7,066 nt of DNA from Alphaproteobacteria bacterium MarineAlpha3_Bin3 (GTDB taxonomy: Bacteria > Pseudomonadota > Alphaproteobacteria > Rhodospirillales > Casp-alpha2). The translations under genes and the position numbers were made by a program. The notes below the pieces were generated by a model. That model ran no database searches, was not told the origin of the DNA, and worked only from the letters and a program-made list of their open reading frames with translations. Below, one piece after another: positions 5,089 through 7,066 of this stretch (positions are counted from its first letter, which is position 1; each line of letters begins with the position of its first letter). The stretch spans positions 1 through 7,066 of the forward strand of contig PTLK01000101.1 in NCBI GenBank assembly GCA_002938075.1, read 5' to 3'.

Positions 5089-6099
5089 ATGAAGATTTGT
5101 GTTGTCGGCGCCGGCGCCATCGGCGGCCTGATGGGCACCAAGCTGGCGCTGAGCGGCGAGGAAGTCACGGTCATCGACCAGGGGGCGCACCTCCAGGCGA
5201 TCCAGGAAAACGGGCTGAAACTGATTTGGCAGGACGGCACCGAATACGTGGCCGAAGTCGCCAAGGCCACGGACAAGGTCGAGGACGCCGGCGTTCAGGA
5301 CCTGATAATCCTGAGCTTGAAGGCGCATTACCTGGAACAGGTGGCCAAGCAGATCCCCAAGATCACCGGGCCCGACACCATGATCGTCACGGTGCAGAAT
5401 GGAATCCCGTGGTGGTATTTCCACAACCACGGCGGCGAGTTCGACGGCCGGCCGATCGAATCCCTCGATCCTGACGGGGTGCTGGGCAAGAACATCGACG
5501 CCGACAGAATCATCGGCTGCGTCGTCTATCCGGCCGGCGCGGTCAGCGCCCCCGGGGTCATCCACCACGTCGAAGGCGACCGCTTCCCCATCGGCGAGCT
5601 GGACGGGTCGGAATCGGAACGGGTCCGGAAACTTTACGACCTTTTAGTCAATGCCGGGTTCCGGTCCCGGATTCTTGACGACATCCGCTCCGAAATCTGG
5701 CTCAAGGCCTGGGGCAACCTGTCGTTCAATCCGATCAGCGCCTTGACCCATGCAACTCTGGTCAACATCTGCCAGTTCCGGGAAACCCGCAAGCTGGCCG
5801 AGACCATGATGGCCGAGGCCCAGGCCATCGCCGAGAAGCTTGGCATCACCTTCCGCCACACCATCGAAAAACGGATCGCCAGCGCCGAAAGCGTCGGCGC
5901 CCACAAGACCTCGATGCTGCAGGACGTGGAAGCCGGCCGGTCCCTGGAAACCGAAGCCCTGATCGGCGCCATCCTGGAACTGGGAAAAATGACGGAGACG
6001 CCGGCCCCCGCCATCGAGTCGGTCTACGCCTGCGTCAAGCTGTTGAACAAGGTGATGCTGCTGGAAGGCGCCGGCGTGCGCGTCAGCGACGCCGCTTAA
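5089..6099 (+). CDS. ApbA/PanE (ketopantoate reductase) family NAD(P)-dependent oxidoreductase
   Basis: The protein belongs to the 2-dehydropantoate 2-reductase family, cytoplasmic enzymes that reduce a 2-keto acid to the hydroxy acid with NAD(P)H. Its Rossmann start is MKICVVGAGAIGGLMGTKLA (glycines 7, 9 and 12). Residues that should match the E. coli PanE catalytic set are N104 (VQNGIP), K206 (EIWLKAWGNLSFNP) and E287 (ETEALIGAI). The C-terminal motif HKTSMLQDVEAGRSLE (272-287) is also characteristic. At 336 residues it is about 30 longer than E. coli PanE, with much of the excess in the segment around 107-140 (PWWYFHNHGGEFDG and following). It is more likely a paralogue with another 2-keto acid substrate than the pantothenate enzyme, because it sits with an FAH-family gene. 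The start has a GGAGG Shine-Dalgarno 5 bases before the ATG. No gene follows on this strand in the window. Confidence 0.85.
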   Translation: MKICVVGAGAIGGLMGTKLALSGEEVTVIDQGAHLQAIQENGLKLIWQDGTEYVAEVAKATDKVEDAGVQDLIILSLKAHYLEQVAKQIPKITGPDTMIVTVQNGIPWWYFHNHGGEFDGRPIESLDPDGVLGKNIDADRIIGCVVYPAGAVSAPGVIHHVEGDRFPIGELDGSESERVRKLYDLLVNAGFRSRILDDIRSEIWLKAWGNLSFNPISALTHATLVNICQFRETRKLAETMMAEAQAIAEKLGITFRHTIEKRIASAESVGAHKTSMLQDVEAGRSLETEALIGAILELGKMTETPAPAIESVYACVKLLNKVMLLEGAGVRVSDAA

Positions 6100-6159
6100 A
6101 GCCCGGCCTGCGTTTTAAACGGACCCCACCGCCATGCCCGGGCACCGGCCCAAGGGAGG

Positions 6160-6175
6160 GGCGGTCATGCCCGCC
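6160..6175. terminator. Weak hairpin between convergent genes
   Basis: GGCGG-TCATGC-CCGCC gives a 5-bp GC stem and 6-base loop in the space between the plus-strand oxidoreductase and the minus-strand alanine-rich gene. On the plus strand a TTTTT run follows eight bases after the stem, making a poor intrinsic terminator for the FAH-family operon. For the opposite strand no U-run follows. The remainder of 6100-6248 holds only short GC-rich dyads and a 27-codon open stretch described in the findings. Confidence 0.25.
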
Positions 6176-6248
6176 AGGCCCATTTTTCCTGTAGCGGTTC
6201 GAGGTCAAAAATTTTCCCCTCGTCTTCGCTGAGTATGAGGGCAATCGC

Positions 6249-6875
6249 CTATTCGGCAGCTTCGAGGACGCTTTCTCCGGCCTCTTCAATGGCCTTTTCG
6301 ATCGAGGCCTGGGCTTCGTCGGCGGTCTTGCGCACCGAAGCCACCACCTCCTCGGCGATTTCCAGGAGTGTCTCGGCCGCTTCCTCGGCCGCCTTGTTAA
6401 CCGTTTCCACGGCCTTGGTCAGCGCCTTGAAGACCTTGGCGGCGGCGGCCCGGGCTTCCCGGTAGGCGGTGTCGTCCGGGTCTCCATTCTTGCCGGAAGC
6501 GGTGAAATAGGCGGTCGCATCCTTTCCCGCCTGGACCAGTTTCCGGACCGCCTCGTTTCCGGCCTTGGCCAGGTCCTGGGTTGCGTTCTCGGCCACCTCT
6601 CGGAACTTGGCGGCGCCGGCTTCCGCCTGATTTGCGATCCTGGCGACCGCCCCCGTGGCCTTTCGGGTGATTCCGGCCGAGGTTGTCTCCGCCTTCTTGA
6701 TGATTTTTTCGGCCGCCAGGGCGGCGCTTTTGGAATCCTTGTGGACCTGGGCTTCGTCAAGAAGCTGGGCCGCCGCCTTGGCCGCATTTTTCCTGAGCAG
6801 GGAAACCGCGGTCTCCGCATCGGCAGTCAGCTTTTCGCTCGCCGATTGGGCCTCGGCGTTGACCCAGGCGATCAT
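6249..6875 (-). CDS. Alanine-rich hendecad-repeat helical protein, probably 5'-truncated
   Basis: Not recognised as a named family. The 208 codons are rich in Ala, Glu and Lys and follow an 11-residue period almost throughout. Residues 13-45 hold three hendecads, 46-54 a nine-residue break, and 55-131 seven more with an aliphatic or aromatic residue at position 4 and Ala/Gly at position 8 (for example AAKFREVAENA). A turn, GKNGDPDD (128-135), follows, and then hendecads in a shifted phase run to the C-terminus (for example EAQASIEKAIE, 187-197). The picture is two long helices packed as a hairpin, or amphipathic surface-binding helices as in group 3 LEA proteins or phasins; both are only analogies. 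No signal peptide or membrane segment is seen. The ATG at 6875 is the only usual start codon in frame but lacks a Shine-Dalgarno, and the repeat pattern extends upstream of it to a transposase fragment, so the natural N-terminus is probably lost. Whether it is still translated is unknown. Confidence 0.6.
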   Translation of the reverse strand: MIAWVNAEAQSASEKLTADAETAVSLLRKNAAKAAAQLLDEAQVHKDSKSAALAAEKIIKKAETTSAGITRKATGAVARIANQAEAGAAKFREVAENATQDLAKAGNEAVRKLVQAGKDATAYFTASGKNGDPDDTAYREARAAAAKVFKALTKAVETVNKAAEEAAETLLEIAEEVVASVRKTADEAQASIEKAIEEAGESVLEAAE

Positions 6876-6951
6876 TATTTCGGCGTCTTCGGTGATTTGT
6901 TCGACAATTAGACCGACGCCCTCGACCAGCCGGTCGGCGGCCTGCTTGACG

Positions 6952-7059
6952 CCGGAGGCCCGACAATACGATCCGGATCTTCTCTTCCGCCGAATAGCGC
7001 TTGCGTGTCTTGCGGCGAATGTCGCGAATGGCTTTCTCCGCCGGGTCTTTTCTGCTCAT
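6952..7059 (-). pseudogene. N-terminal fragment of an IS3-type transposase OrfA
   Basis: From ATG 7059, 36 codons read as the start of an IS3-family OrfA: IRDIRRKTRKRYSAEEKI (residues 11-28) followed by RIVLSGLR is the familiar beginning of its helix-turn-helix domain. The normal continuation (GEDSIAELCRREGI or similar) is absent. After the codons for LR the frame stays open to 6757 but encodes an Arg/Gly-rich stretch with no transposase character, because it is the +1 shadow of the alanine-rich gene. The element is thus broken at about 6951-6956. Only 7 bases lie upstream of its start before the window ends, so the terminal inverted repeat and any target duplication cannot be examined. Confidence 0.75.
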
Positions 7060-7066
7060 AGATTTC

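Noticed and set aside
6757..6951. Remainder of the transposase-frame open reading as a real fusion protein
   Set aside because: After residue 36 the product is Arg/Gly-rich out-of-frame reading of the alanine-rich gene, so only the first 108 bases are transposase-like.
1..7066. CRISPR array, tRNA, rRNA or toxin-antitoxin module
   Set aside because: No regularly spaced repeats, no cloverleaf or rRNA sequence and no paired small genes of such families were seen on either strand.

Overview
The window looks like a chromosomal segment of a GC-rich alphaproteobacterium, probably of Rhodospirillales type. Three things point there: the gene order lptB-rpoN-hpf-ptsN, the DUF1150 gene paired with a small heat-shock gene, and a ROSE-type RNA thermometer in front of that heat-shock gene. 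No identity search was run, so the taxonomic call is inference from families and gene order.

Layout. Bases 2-3237 (+) hold the end of lptB (ATPase of the lipopolysaccharide exporter), rpoN (sigma-54), a 240-base spacer with tandem and palindromic repeats, hpf (ribosome hibernation factor, long form) and ptsN (EIIA-Ntr). This is the conserved proteobacterial rpoN neighbourhood, linking envelope assembly, alternative sigma factor, stationary-phase ribosome protection and the nitrogen-related phosphotransferase branch. Facing it on the minus strand (4011-3281) is a heat-shock operon, hsp20 then a DUF1150 gene. It has a candidate RpoH-like promoter and a roughly 107-nt leader that can fold into three hairpins; the last one masks the Shine-Dalgarno sequence with a bulged G, as in ROSE thermometers. 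The divergent region 4122-4282 also holds two palindromes 21 bp apart centre to centre, one of them a GntR/FCD-type operator core just upstream of a candidate -10 box. They precede a two-gene plus-strand operon (4283-6099) of a fumarylacetoacetate-hydrolase-family protein and a ketopantoate-reductase-family protein, which looks like a small regulated catabolic or metabolic unit.

The right end (6100-7066) is different. On the minus strand lies an alanine-rich protein built almost entirely of 11-residue (hendecad) helical repeats. Its repeat pattern runs upstream past its only start codon, to a point where the reading switches to the first 36 codons of an IS3-type transposase OrfA. I read this as a gene cut at its 5' end by an insertion-sequence rearrangement. 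It may also be shortened at its 3' end by a nonsense change. No multi-gene defence or mobile system is evident; the most unusual items are the thermometer leader, the paired palindromes and the hendecad protein with its transposase junction.
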